DNA from: an uncultured Collinsella sp.
GTDB lineage: Bacteria > Actinomycetota > Coriobacteriia > Coriobacteriales > Coriobacteriaceae
Length of the DNA stretch: 32,134 bases
Assembly (NCBI GenBank): GCA_902472315.1
Contig: CABRNM010000019.1
Coordinates: forward strand, 1-32,134
Reading direction: 5' to 3'
Part shown: positions 1-7,071 of the stretch, in pieces
How the letters are laid out: each line of letters begins with the position of its first letter
Position numbering within the stretch: position 1 is the stretch's first letter
Notes under the pieces: model-generated
What the model saw: only the letters and a program-made list of their open reading frames with translations
Databases searched by the model: none
What the model was told of the DNA's origin: nothing
Program-made: the position numbers and the translations under genes

Positions 1-426
1 CTAAATGACGATGGGGCCCGTCACCACCGGCGGGAAGAAGCGCATGACGCGCTTGGCACCAAACGCACGGAAGAGCGCCGCCAGCACCGGGTAGAGCAAT
101 CCGGCGCAGGCAACGCCCAGACAAGCGTAAGGCAATAACTCGGCCTCGCCGTTGGGCGCGATGGCGGCATAACCGGCAATAAAGGCAAACGATGAGCCCA
201 AAAATGCCGGCACCTTACCGCGCGACAGGAAGTGAAACAGCAGCGTGCCCAAGCCGGCAAACAAAAGCGTCGCCGAAACCGAGAGACCGGTGAGCACGGG
301 TACCAGCACGGTGGCGCCAAACATGGCAAACAGGTGCTGCAGGCCGAGCAGGAACATGCGCGGGCGGCCGAGCGACGATGCATCGTAGATGGCATCGGTG
401 ACGGCGGGCGTCGAGGATTGGGGCAT
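1..426 (-). CDS. uraA: Uracil/xanthine permease, N-terminal part (cut by window edge)
   Basis: The first 141 residues of a nucleobase:cation symporter-2 (NCS2) family permease, which imports uracil or xanthine across the cytoplasmic membrane with a coupled cation. Visible signs are the conserved opening GLQHLFAMFGATVLVPVLTG, followed by several hydrophobic segments and a GSSFAFI stretch typical of the family's substrate-site region. Family members are about 400-450 residues, so roughly two thirds of the gene lies beyond the left edge. The ATG at 426 is preceded by AAAGGA at a normal distance. It follows the MetE-like gene on the same strand with a 122-base gap. Which nucleobase is carried cannot be told from this fragment; uraA is the most likely name. 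Confidence 0.85.
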   Translation of the reverse strand: MPQSSTPAVTDAIYDASSLGRPRMFLLGLQHLFAMFGATVLVPVLTGLSVSATLLFAGLGTLLFHFLSRGKVPAFLGSSFAFIAGYAAIAPNGEAELLPYACLGVACAGLLYPVLAALFRAFGAKRVMRFFPPVVTGPIVI

Positions 427-548
427 GGATGTCCTTTCGAATGGAAGGGCGATCGAGCATATCGGATAACCTGCCCGAACGATACGATCCGAACCATTGT
501 ACGCGATACGCTATGTCTCGCACGCGCCGTCACCTGCGAACGTTACCG

Positions 549-1682
549 CTATTTCCAAACGCGCTCGGCAATACGCTTGACCAGCGCGATCTTTGCCCAT
601 TGCTCGTCCTCGGTCAGCTTGTTGCCAATCTCGCAGCTGGCAAAGCCGCACTGGGGCGACAGATACAGGTTCTCGAGCGGAACATACTTTGCAGCCTCGT
701 GAATACGCTCGACGATGGCATCCTCGTCCTCAAGCTCAGCGGCCTTGGTGGTCACCAGGCCCAACACGACCTTCTTGCCGGGAGCAACGTACTTGAGCGG
801 CTCAAAACCACCGGCGCGCGGCGTATCGAACTCCAGATAGAACGCATCGACGTCCTCGCGCGTAAACAGGTACGGCGCGATGGGGTCGTAGCCACCCTCA
901 AAAGCATAGGTGGAGTGGTAGTTGCCGCGGCATACGTGCGTGTTGATAACCAAATCGTCGGGCTTGCCCGCGATGGCGGCATTGTTGAGTGCCACACCCA
1001 GCTCGCTTACCTTTTGCAGATCGACCGGGCTCATGCCGGTTTTGGCGACAAAATCGGCATCGCAGTAGATGCCCCAGGTGCAGTCATCAAACTGGATGTT
1101 GCGGCAGCCCGCGGCATACAGGTCGGCAATTACCGTGCGATAAGCGGCTGCAATGGCGTCGACAAGTTCCTCATCGGTCTTATAGACAGCGCGCAGGCTC
1201 TCCTGCTGGCCGTCGCAGCGATCGAGCGTGACCTCAGAGAACGTCTGGATAGGCGCCGGGATGGTCTGGCGTGCAACGTGGCCCTCGCCCTCAAGTGCCT
1301 TGACAAACTTAAAGTGCTCGACGAAGGGGTGGTTCTCGCCGCTGATGGGGCCGGTCACCACGGCGGTATCGGCCGTGGTCTCCTCGTCATGGAACATATA
1401 GCCCGTACGCGAGGTACGGCGTTCAATGCCGTTGAGCCCCCACATAAAGTCGAGGTGCCAGTAGCTGCGGCGGAACTCGCCGTCGGTAATCACCTGCAGA
1501 CCAGCGGCCTTTTGCTTGTCCACCAGGTCGCGAATGGCCCCATCCTCGACGGCCTTAAGGCCGTCGTCATCGAGCGTACCCGCGGCATAGGCGGCACGGG
1601 CGTCCTTTACAGCCTGCGGACGAAGAAAGCTGCCGACGATATCGGCGCGAAACGGCGCGTTCGGTTGAATCAAAGTGCTCAT
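549..1682 (-). CDS. MetE C-terminal-like cobalamin-independent methyltransferase
   Basis: A 377-residue protein of the vitamin B12-independent methionine synthase family, matching only the catalytic C-terminal half of MetE (YxjG/YxjH-like). Such enzymes move a methyl group to a thiol such as homocysteine using a bound zinc. The likely zinc ligands are visible as His249 and Cys251 (THVCRGN), Glu284 (FYLEFD) and Cys345 (SPQCGF). Full MetE is about 750 residues, so the N-terminal half is absent by design, not by truncation. I chose the ATG at 1682 over the one six codons upstream because AAGGGAGA sits just ahead of it. The methyl donor is uncertain: folate, or another small methyl donor. A LysR gene lies immediately upstream on the same strand, and the gap between them carries a LysR-type inverted repeat. 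Confidence 0.85.
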   Translation of the reverse strand: MSTLIQPNAPFRADIVGSFLRPQAVKDARAAYAAGTLDDDGLKAVEDGAIRDLVDKQKAAGLQVITDGEFRRSYWHLDFMWGLNGIERRTSRTGYMFHDEETTADTAVVTGPISGENHPFVEHFKFVKALEGEGHVARQTIPAPIQTFSEVTLDRCDGQQESLRAVYKTDEELVDAIAAAYRTVIADLYAAGCRNIQFDDCTWGIYCDADFVAKTGMSPVDLQKVSELGVALNNAAIAGKPDDLVINTHVCRGNYHSTYAFEGGYDPIAPYLFTREDVDAFYLEFDTPRAGGFEPLKYVAPGKKVVLGLVTTKAAELEDEDAIVERIHEAAKYVPLENLYLSPQCGFASCEIGNKLTEDEQWAKIALVKRIAERVWK

Positions 1683-1722
1683 AGATATCTCCCTTTGCAT
1701 TGGTTGCTTTACTGGGACAGAG

Positions 1723-1736
1723 TATGAGCGCTCATA
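1723..1736. promoter_or_regulatory. Perfect 14-base palindrome upstream of the MetE-like gene
   Basis: TATGAGCGCTCATA is a perfect palindrome 41 bases ahead of the MetE-like start codon. It could be a repressor site or part of the 5' leader. Only the symmetry is seen; the function is inferred. Confidence 0.35.
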
Positions 1737-1769
1737 TGGCCATCGTAAAATATACGTTTATAACAGTTT

Positions 1770-1790
1770 GATATAGATGTTTCCTATATC
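1770..1790. promoter_or_regulatory. Candidate LysR-type operator (GATATAG-N7-CTATATC)
   Basis: A perfect 7-base inverted repeat with a 7-base spacer lies in the promoter of the MetE-like gene. The inner ATAG-N7-CTAT contains the T-N11-A layout that is the known core of LysR-family binding sites. AT-rich stretches (TATAAA, TATATT on the minus strand) between it and the gene could be the -10 region. The adjacent LysR regulator is the natural candidate to bind here. Sequence symmetry is seen; regulator assignment is inference. Confidence 0.5.
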
Positions 1791-1837
1791 AGCCTGGACT
1801 GCCATAAAGAGATTTGACCCGTGCAGAATGTAGCAGC

Positions 1838-2734
1838 CTAGATATGCTGACGAATCGCGTCGATATAGGCTTGGCCGTAGCGCGTGAGCGTCGTGTTCTT
1901 GCGCGTAATGATGCCGATCTCCATGTACTCGTCCACATCGAGCGGAATCGAGATAATACCGGGGCCGTTAAGTTCATGGCTGATCACACCCGAACACACC
2001 GTGTAACCGTTAAGGCCCATAGCCAGGTTGAACAGCGTCGCACGGTCGCGCACGCGGATATTCTTGCGGCGCTCAAACGTCGAGGTCAGTTCCTCGGAAT
2101 AGTAGAACGAGTTATAGCTGCCCTGCTCATAGGACAGGAACGGGTAGTCTTCCAAGTCCTCGAGCGTCACGCTGGCACGGTCCGCCAGTGGATGGTCGGC
2201 GCATACAAAGACATGTGGCGCGGCGCAGAAGAGTCCCTCGAATACGAGCTCGTTGGCGGCGAGCATGCGCTCGATAACCTCGCGGTTATGCTCGGATAAG
2301 TACAGGATGCCCAGTTCGCTTTTCATATGTGCGACGTCCTCGATAATCTCGTGGGTTTGCTCCTCGCGCAGGGTAAAGTCGTAGCGCGCGGCATCGAACT
2401 CACGGATCACATCGACAAACGCATTAACGGCAAAGGAATAATGCTGGCAGCTCACACTAAAGTGCGGCACCTGCTCGGACGCGCCCTTGTACTTGCCTTC
2501 GAGCAGATCGGCCTGGTCGAGCACCTGTCGCGCGTAGCCCAAGAAGGTCTCGCCCTCCTCGGACACAATGACGCCCTTGTTGGTGCGCTCAAAGATGTGC
2601 ACACCCATCTCGTTTTCGAGATCGCGGATCGACGCGGTAATCGAAGGCTGCGACACAAAGAGTCGGCGCGAGGCCTCGGTGATGCTGCCGCATTCGGCAA
2701 CCTTGACGACATATCTGAGCTGCTGGAGCTTCAT
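1838..2734 (-). CDS. LysR-family transcriptional regulator
   Basis: A 298-residue LysR-type regulator. The N-terminal winged helix-turn-helix is clear (MKLQQLRYVVKVAECGSITE, then the SRRLFVSQPSITASIRDLE recognition helix), followed by a substrate-binding-like effector domain. Family members are about 300 residues, so it is complete. The ATG at 2734 follows AGGGAGA; a longer reading extends upstream but overlaps the HAD gene and adds an unrelated basic stretch. It begins 10 bases after the HAD phosphatase stop, so the two are probably co-transcribed. The MetE-like gene downstream has a LysR-type box in its promoter, suggesting control of methionine or methyl metabolism. The effector is unknown. 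Confidence 0.9.
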   Translation of the reverse strand: MKLQQLRYVVKVAECGSITEASRRLFVSQPSITASIRDLENEMGVHIFERTNKGVIVSEEGETFLGYARQVLDQADLLEGKYKGASEQVPHFSVSCQHYSFAVNAFVDVIREFDAARYDFTLREEQTHEIIEDVAHMKSELGILYLSEHNREVIERMLAANELVFEGLFCAAPHVFVCADHPLADRASVTLEDLEDYPFLSYEQGSYNSFYYSEELTSTFERRKNIRVRDRATLFNLAMGLNGYTVCSGVISHELNGPGIISIPLDVDEYMEIGIITRKNTTLTRYGQAYIDAIRQHI

Positions 2735-2744
2735 GGCTGTCTCC

Positions 2745-3653
2745 CTAGACGTTCGTGACGTCGAAACCCGTCGCATCCATCTGACGCATAAACGGCGGCA
2801 TCTCCCCCGTCGCGGCGCAGGCGGCAATCTGATGCAGAGCCCCAGCAACCGCATCGTCTGCCACAGCGCCGATATGCCAGCGCGCGGCAGCCGTGACAGC
2901 CTCGTTGGCATTGGCGACTGCAACGGAGTTGGGAACGGCACCGATCATGGGCAGATCGTTATCGGAATCGCCAAATACGGCCACCTCATCGGGCGTCAGG
3001 CCCAAAGCGCGCGCCAGCTCCAGCGCAGCGCAGCCCTTGTCCCAACCGGCCGGGAGAATATCGAATAGGCGCACGCGGTTGTTGGGAAATACAAGCGAGA
3101 GCTCCGGCACCTCGGCAGCAATGCGCTCGCGCAGCTCAGCAAGCTCTTCGCGCGAGCGGGCGCTCCAGATATTCGCCTTGTATACCGGAGCATCATCGAC
3201 AACAGGACGGCACGGGGCCTCTTCGCCTTTGAGCCACGCATTACCGCCCGACTCCATGGCGCGACGAACGCGCTCGGGATCGCTCGTCACGCAGTAGGCA
3301 TCGTTATTCCAAAAGTCATCACCCAGGCTGTAGACCTTCAGATACGTATCATCGGTCTCTTGCTCCAAGTAGTCAGCCAAGCGCATAAGGGCGGCGTTAT
3401 CGGTTGCATGCGAGGCTACCGCCTCGCCGTCCACAAACATGACCTGGCCGTTACAGAACGCGCCAGTCGAGAAGCACTCGGAACAATTTTTGAACATCCA
3501 GCCCATCGCGGACGGCTGACGGCCCGAAACCGGGCCAAAGTGCAGACCCGCCGCCTGCATGGCATGAATGCCCTCGATGGCGTAGTCGCTGGCGCCGTCA
3601 TGTCCAGCCGGAATCAGCGTATCGTCCATATCGGTCAGCACAAGTTTGATCAT
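2745..3653 (-). CDS. HAD-superfamily (Cof-like) phosphatase
   Basis: A 302-residue HAD hydrolase of the Cof/sugar-phosphatase type. Motif I is TDMDDTLIP with Asp8 as nucleophile and Asp10 as general acid; motif II is the GPVSGRQ region; the late acidic motif is VFGDSDNDLPMIG with its preceding lysine in WDKGCAALEL. The large C2-type cap lies between them. These enzymes dephosphorylate sugar phosphates, flavins or cofactor intermediates; the substrate cannot be assigned. It is the first gene of an apparent two-gene operon with the LysR regulator and is divergent from the thiamine operon, so a thiamine-related phosphatase role is possible but unproven. Confidence 0.85.
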   Translation of the reverse strand: MIKLVLTDMDDTLIPAGHDGASDYAIEGIHAMQAAGLHFGPVSGRQPSAMGWMFKNCSECFSTGAFCNGQVMFVDGEAVASHATDNAALMRLADYLEQETDDTYLKVYSLGDDFWNNDAYCVTSDPERVRRAMESGGNAWLKGEEAPCRPVVDDAPVYKANIWSARSREELAELRERIAAEVPELSLVFPNNRVRLFDILPAGWDKGCAALELARALGLTPDEVAVFGDSDNDLPMIGAVPNSVAVANANEAVTAAARWHIGAVADDAVAGALHQIAACAATGEMPPFMRQMDATGFDVTNV

Positions 3654-3672
3654 AGAGTCCCCCAGTCATTTT

Positions 3673-3694
3673 CACCGTAACCATTGTAACGGTG
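3673..3694. promoter_or_regulatory. Imperfect 22-base palindrome between divergent HAD and thi transcripts
   Basis: CACCGT and ACGGTG arms flank a partly symmetric centre (18 of 22 positions match the reverse complement). It lies between the HAD gene and the TPP riboswitch, in the region where both promoters must be. It could be an operator; no regulator can be named. Confidence 0.3.
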
Positions 3695-3720
3695 CGCTAG
3701 TATAGGGAACAACAGATTCG

Positions 3721-3811
3721 ATGCGGGAGTGCCGGCGGTGCAAACCACAAGGCTGAGAGGGCATAGGCCCAATCCTTTGAACCTGTCAGTTAATGCTGGC
3801 GTAGGGAGCAT
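3721..3811 (+). promoter_or_regulatory. TPP riboswitch (THI element) ahead of thiM
   Basis: The conserved thiamine pyrophosphate aptamer landmarks are present in order: a short closing stem (ATGC at 3721 with GCAT at 3808), CTGAGA at 3753-3758, CCTTTGAACCTG at 3774-3785, and TAATGCTGGCGTAGGGA at 3791-3807. It binds TPP in the nascent mRNA. The intrinsic terminator right after it shows that control is by transcription attenuation. It serves the thiM-DUF77-thiE operon. Confidence 0.96.
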
Positions 3812-3823
3812 GCCGCCTTTACA

Positions 3824-3853
3824 GGGGCGCTGTCTATGCACAGCGCCCCTTTT
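3824..3853 (+). terminator. Riboswitch-controlled intrinsic terminator
   Basis: A perfect 10-base-pair stem, GGGGCGCTGT pairing with ACAGCGCCCC, closes a CTATGC loop and is followed by TTTT. It lies between the TPP aptamer and the thiM ribosome binding site, so TPP binding should favour it and switch off the operon. Confidence 0.92.
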
Positions 3854-3875
3854 CTATGCCAAGGAGGCATGTGCA

Positions 3876-4715
3876 GTGATTGATTCGGAACAGCTTAAGC
3901 AACATATGGTCAAGGCCGTGGAGGAGATTCGCGCCACCAATCCGATGGCCGGCTCCATCACCAACACGGTGACGATCGACTTTGTCGCCAATGCGCAGCT
4001 CGCCGTGGGCGGTTCGGCCGCCATGGTCTATCTGCCCGACGAGGGCGAGGCGCTCGTTGCCGGCGGCGGCGCCATCTATCTCAACATGGGCACGCTCTTC
4101 CCCATCTACGAGCAGACGATTCCCCGCGCGGCCAAGGCGGCACACGACGCCGGCAAGCCCTGGGTGCTCGATCCGGTGGGCCTGGGCATCGGTAGCCTGC
4201 GCACCCAGTTGGTAAACGAGCTCAAGCAGTACAAGCCCGCCATCGTGCGCGGCAACGCCTCCGAGATCATCGCGCTCGCCGGCCTGTGGGGTCTTGAGGG
4301 CGAGGCGGCCGATCTGAGCCGCGTACGCGGTGTCGATACCACCGATACCGTCGATGCCGCCCGCGATGCTGCCGTGGCGCTTGCCCGCTACACCGGCGGC
4401 GCCGTGGTGGTCTCGGGCGAAGTAGACCTGATTACCGACGGCACGACCGTGGCCAAGTCCCACGGCGGCAGCCCGCTCATGTCCAAGATCACCGGCTGCG
4501 GCTGCTCGCAGGGCGGCGTGCTGGCCGTGTACGCCTGCGCCGCCGACCCGTTTACGGCAGCCGTCTGCGGCACCGCCGCCTACAACGTGGCCGGCACGCG
4601 TGCCGCCGCCGTCGCCGATGCCCCGGCAAGCTTTAAGGTCGCCTTTATCGACGAGCTCTACCGCGCAACCGCCCAGGACATCGCCGATAACCGACTCGAG
4701 CTCGAGGAGGCATAA
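3876..4715 (+). CDS. thiM: Hydroxyethylthiazole kinase
   Basis: A 279-residue ThiM, which phosphorylates 4-methyl-5-(2-hydroxyethyl)thiazole for thiamine salvage. Family signs are the N-terminal NTVTIDFVAN segment, the LDPVGLGIG substrate loop, VRGNASEI in the middle, and the ATP/anion-site motif ITGCGCSQGG carrying the conserved cysteine. The GTG at 3876 is the start because AAGGAGG lies 8 bases ahead in the right frame; the neighbouring ATG and GTG codons are out of frame. First gene of a three-gene operon under the TPP riboswitch; the stop is 3 bases before the next start. No thiD lies in this operon. Confidence 0.95.
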   Translation: MIDSEQLKQHMVKAVEEIRATNPMAGSITNTVTIDFVANAQLAVGGSAAMVYLPDEGEALVAGGGAIYLNMGTLFPIYEQTIPRAAKAAHDAGKPWVLDPVGLGIGSLRTQLVNELKQYKPAIVRGNASEIIALAGLWGLEGEAADLSRVRGVDTTDTVDAARDAAVALARYTGGAVVVSGEVDLITDGTTVAKSHGGSPLMSKITGCGCSQGGVLAVYACAADPFTAAVCGTAAYNVAGTRAAAVADAPASFKVAFIDELYRATAQDIADNRLELEEA

Positions 4716-4718
4716 GCT

Positions 4719-5060
4719 ATGTCCGAGCCCGCAACCAATGCCGGCATGAACACGCTCGTCGCCGTGGCCATTGCCCCGTGCGGCACCGGCGATGAGCTCT
4801 CCGCCGAGGTCGCCGAAGTCGTGCGCGTCATTCGCGAGAGCGGCCTGCCCAACCGCACCACCTCGATGTTCACCGAGATCGAGGGCGACTGGGACGAGGT
4901 CATGCAGGTCGTACGCGACGCAACCTTTGTGTTGGCGAGCAAGGGCATCCGCACCGAAGTCGTGCTCAAAGCCGATATTCGGCCCGGATTTACCGACACC
5001 ATGACCGGCAAGCTCGAGCGCATGGAAGCGCAGATCAAAAAGCAGGAGGAAGCACGATGA
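4719..5060 (+). CDS. Thiamine-binding DUF77/MTH1187-family protein
   Basis: A 113-residue protein of the MTH1187/YkoF-like (DUF77) family. It shows the family pattern: an N-terminal beta strand VAVAIAPCGTG, the VVRVIRESGLP helix, MFTEIEGDWDEVM, and a C-terminal IRTEVVLKADIRPG strand. Members form small ferredoxin-like oligomers, and some bind thiamine or its pyrimidine precursor. Placement between thiM and thiE under a TPP riboswitch supports a role in holding or delivering thiamine or its precursors. Its stop overlaps the thiE start as ATGA, so translation is coupled. The exact ligand is inferred from family and context. Confidence 0.85.
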   Translation: MSEPATNAGMNTLVAVAIAPCGTGDELSAEVAEVVRVIRESGLPNRTTSMFTEIEGDWDEVMQVVRDATFVLASKGIRTEVVLKADIRPGFTDTMTGKLERMEAQIKKQEEAR

Positions 5061-5752
5061 GCATCCGCGACAACCTTGATATCTCGGCCTATCTGGTACT
5101 CGGCCCCGAAAACACGCTGGGGCGCCCCGTGGGCGATGTGGTGGCCCAGGCGCTCGACGCCGGCTTTACCTGCATCCAGGTGCGCTCCAAGGTGGCAAGT
5201 GCCCGCGAGATCATCGCGCTGACCGGCGACGCCGCACAGGCAATCGCGCAGGCCGGCAAGACCGGTCAGGTCGCCCTGCTCATCGACGACCGCCTGGACT
5301 GCGTGCTTGCTGCACGCGAGCAGGGCATTGCCGTCGACGGCGTGCATGTGGGTCAGAGCGACATTCCCGTCGAGGTCTGCCGCAAGCTGCTGGGCCCCGA
5401 CGCCATCGTGGGTCTTTCGGCCCGTTGTGAGGAGATGCTCGAGTACGTCAAGACCGCCGACATGAGCCTGGTCGATTACCTGGGCATCGGTCCACTCCAC
5501 GAGACCGAGACCAAACGCGATTGCGGACGCGCAGCCGACGGCTCCATCATCACCAAAAGCTTTGAGGACCTGGCCGCACTCCACGCGGCAAGCCCCGTGC
5601 CCATCGTGGTGGGCGGCGGCGTCAAGACGGCCGACTTGCCGCAGCTCAAGGCCACCGGCGTCGATGGCTTCTTTGTGGTGAGCGCCGTCTGCAGTGCCGA
5701 CGACCCCTACGCCGCCGCCAAGGAGCTCGTCGATACCTGGCAGCAGGCATAG
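5057..5752 (+). CDS. thiE: Thiamine phosphate synthase
   Basis: A 231-residue TIM-barrel ThiE, which joins HMP-pyrophosphate with thiazole phosphate to give thiamine phosphate. Seen in order: YLVLGPEN at the N-terminus, the IQVRSK strand, LLIDDRLD, GVHVGQSD, the IVGLSARCEEM strand, DYLGIGPLHETETK with the pyrophosphate-binding stretch, and IVVGGGVKTADL near the C-terminus. The diphosphate-binding loop matches the family's GPxxxTxTK pattern in a slightly altered form. It is the last gene of the riboswitch-controlled operon and starts inside the previous stop (ATGA). With ThiM upstream, the operon covers thiazole salvage and coupling; HMP phosphorylation must be encoded elsewhere. Confidence 0.95.
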   Translation: MSIRDNLDISAYLVLGPENTLGRPVGDVVAQALDAGFTCIQVRSKVASAREIIALTGDAAQAIAQAGKTGQVALLIDDRLDCVLAAREQGIAVDGVHVGQSDIPVEVCRKLLGPDAIVGLSARCEEMLEYVKTADMSLVDYLGIGPLHETETKRDCGRAADGSIITKSFEDLAALHAASPVPIVVGGGVKTADLPQLKATGVDGFFVVSAVCSADDPYAAAKELVDTWQQA

Positions 5753-5796
5753 GCATAGGCCGAGCAGCTGATCCGCAGCCTCACATCTTTAGCAAT

Positions 5797-5842
5797 GGAA
5801 AGCGCATCCCAGTTTGGACCTCCATTCCGGGATGCGCTTTCC
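5797..5842. terminator. Long hairpin between convergent thiE and patatin gene
   Basis: Two perfect 14-base arms, GGAAAGCGCATCCC and GGGATGCGCTTTCC, enclose an 18-base loop. It sits between convergent genes and probably acts as a bidirectional terminator, although no long T run follows on either strand. It could also be a dispersed intergenic repeat. Confidence 0.65.
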
Positions 5843-5864
5843 GCCGAGTCCGCGGCAGTTTGCC

Positions 5865-6734
5865 CTACCCCGCTAGGTAGACCTCCAGCGCGGGCAAGGT
5901 CGCCTCCGCATCGTGGCGGCCGATCTGATAGATGCGCTCGAGCTCATCGGGCTCGCGGCACAGCGACGGCACCTTCACCGATTCGCTCGGCCGCACCACA
6001 AAGATTTCGCCAGTAGCCTCGCGACGCGCCAGGTCATCGAGCGTGGCATTGTAGACCTCATGCCGATGCTCAAGCGCCGCGACAAACTCCGGATAGTGAC
6101 GAAACACGCGCCGCAGCATGGGCATCACGCTGTTGGGCTGCTTCACAAAGCCCGCCGGCTGCGTGAGTACCACGATATTGCGGTCATACCCCTGCGCAAA
6201 CAGCCATGCACTGGGAATAGAATCAGCCACGCCACCATCCAGATACTTATGCCCGTCAATAGCAACGGGACGCGTCGCCACGGGAATCGCCGACGATGCC
6301 CGGATCCACTCGATATCCCTCTCGTCGCCATAGGGCAGGTCGTGGTAGACGGCCTTGCCCGTCTCGATATCGGTGCACACGCACGTAAACCGCATGGGAC
6401 AGGCGCGATACGCCTCCAAGTCAATGGGATCGCGCTCGATAGGCACCTCGTGATAGGCAAAATCGGCATTGAACATATCGCCGGTCCGCAGCCAGCTTGC
6501 TACACCCGCATAGCGCTTATCGGCACAATAGGCCTTGTTATAGCGAATGGCACGGCCGATCTGGCGCGATTTAAAATTGTAGCCAAACGCCGCGCCCGCC
6601 GAGACGCCCACCATATGGTCGCAGGTCAAACCGTGCTCCATCCAAACGTCGAGCACGCCCGCCGTATACATACCGCGGTAGCCGCCTCCCTCGAGCGCGA
6701 GCCCCACCGTGCGCGTCATAGTTGACTGTGCCAT
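5865..6734 (-). CDS. Patatin-like phospholipase / acyl hydrolase
   Basis: A 289-residue patatin-family serine lipase. All catalytic parts are visible: the oxyanion-hole motif LALEGGGYRG (residues 12-21), the nucleophile elbow GVSAG with Ser45, and the catalytic Asp166 in YLDGGVADS. Such enzymes cleave acyl esters from phospholipids with a Ser-Asp dyad. There is no signal peptide, so it is likely cytoplasmic, resembling the small bacterial RssA/YjjU-type proteins. The ATG at 6734 follows GGAG at 8 bases. It is convergent with thiE and divergent from the GGDEF-EAL gene. The physiological substrate is unknown. Confidence 0.9.
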   Translation of the reverse strand: MAQSTMTRTVGLALEGGGYRGMYTAGVLDVWMEHGLTCDHMVGVSAGAAFGYNFKSRQIGRAIRYNKAYCADKRYAGVASWLRTGDMFNADFAYHEVPIERDPIDLEAYRACPMRFTCVCTDIETGKAVYHDLPYGDERDIEWIRASSAIPVATRPVAIDGHKYLDGGVADSIPSAWLFAQGYDRNIVVLTQPAGFVKQPNSVMPMLRRVFRHYPEFVAALEHRHEVYNATLDDLARREATGEIFVVRPSESVKVPSLCREPDELERIYQIGRHDAEATLPALEVYLAG

Positions 6735-7071
6735 GCGACCATCTCCATCCCCACAAATTCAAACGGAACAAGTATACCCGTCAACATATACCGCCCCAGT
6801 CGCATTTTTATCGAACATCGCATCATCGCGCTGCCGTTTGTCGAATAATAGCCACCCACAGCATGTGCACCCCTATATAATTTTGTACTGTTGTTTATTA
6901 CTGTTGTTTATACTACTCAGCAGTTATCAACAGCGAACATTAGCCGGCAAAGTAACCCAACAACGCAGCAAGGCGGGGGCCTGGATACACGCAAAACGCT
7001 GAGCAACGACGCGTGTACACGACGAGCTCGCCCGACGCAATCCGCCCCGACTTCAGAAAGCCGCTTAGAAT
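6735..7071. promoter_or_regulatory. Divergent promoter region with a 13-base tandem repeat and a leader hairpin
   Basis: A 337-base gap between the divergent patatin and GGDEF-EAL genes. It has an AT-rich core with TATAAT at 6876-6881 and a perfect tandem duplication of TACTGTTGTTTAT at 6886-6898 and 6899-6911. Further toward the GGDEF-EAL gene, TACACGC at 6986-6992 pairs with GCGTGTA at 7011-7017. No convincing -35 box is seen, and I could not fit a known c-di-GMP riboswitch to it. Confidence 0.5.

Noticed and set aside
429..1727. Long open frame on the plus strand opposite the MetE-like gene
   Set aside because: It is the reverse of a clearly coding gene in GC-rich DNA, has no ribosome site or known motifs, and the MetE zinc ligands are on the other strand.
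6912..7071. c-di-GMP (GEMM) riboswitch ahead of the GGDEF-EAL gene
   Set aside because: A short hairpin and scattered GCAAAACGC-like words exist, but the ordered conserved core could not be matched.
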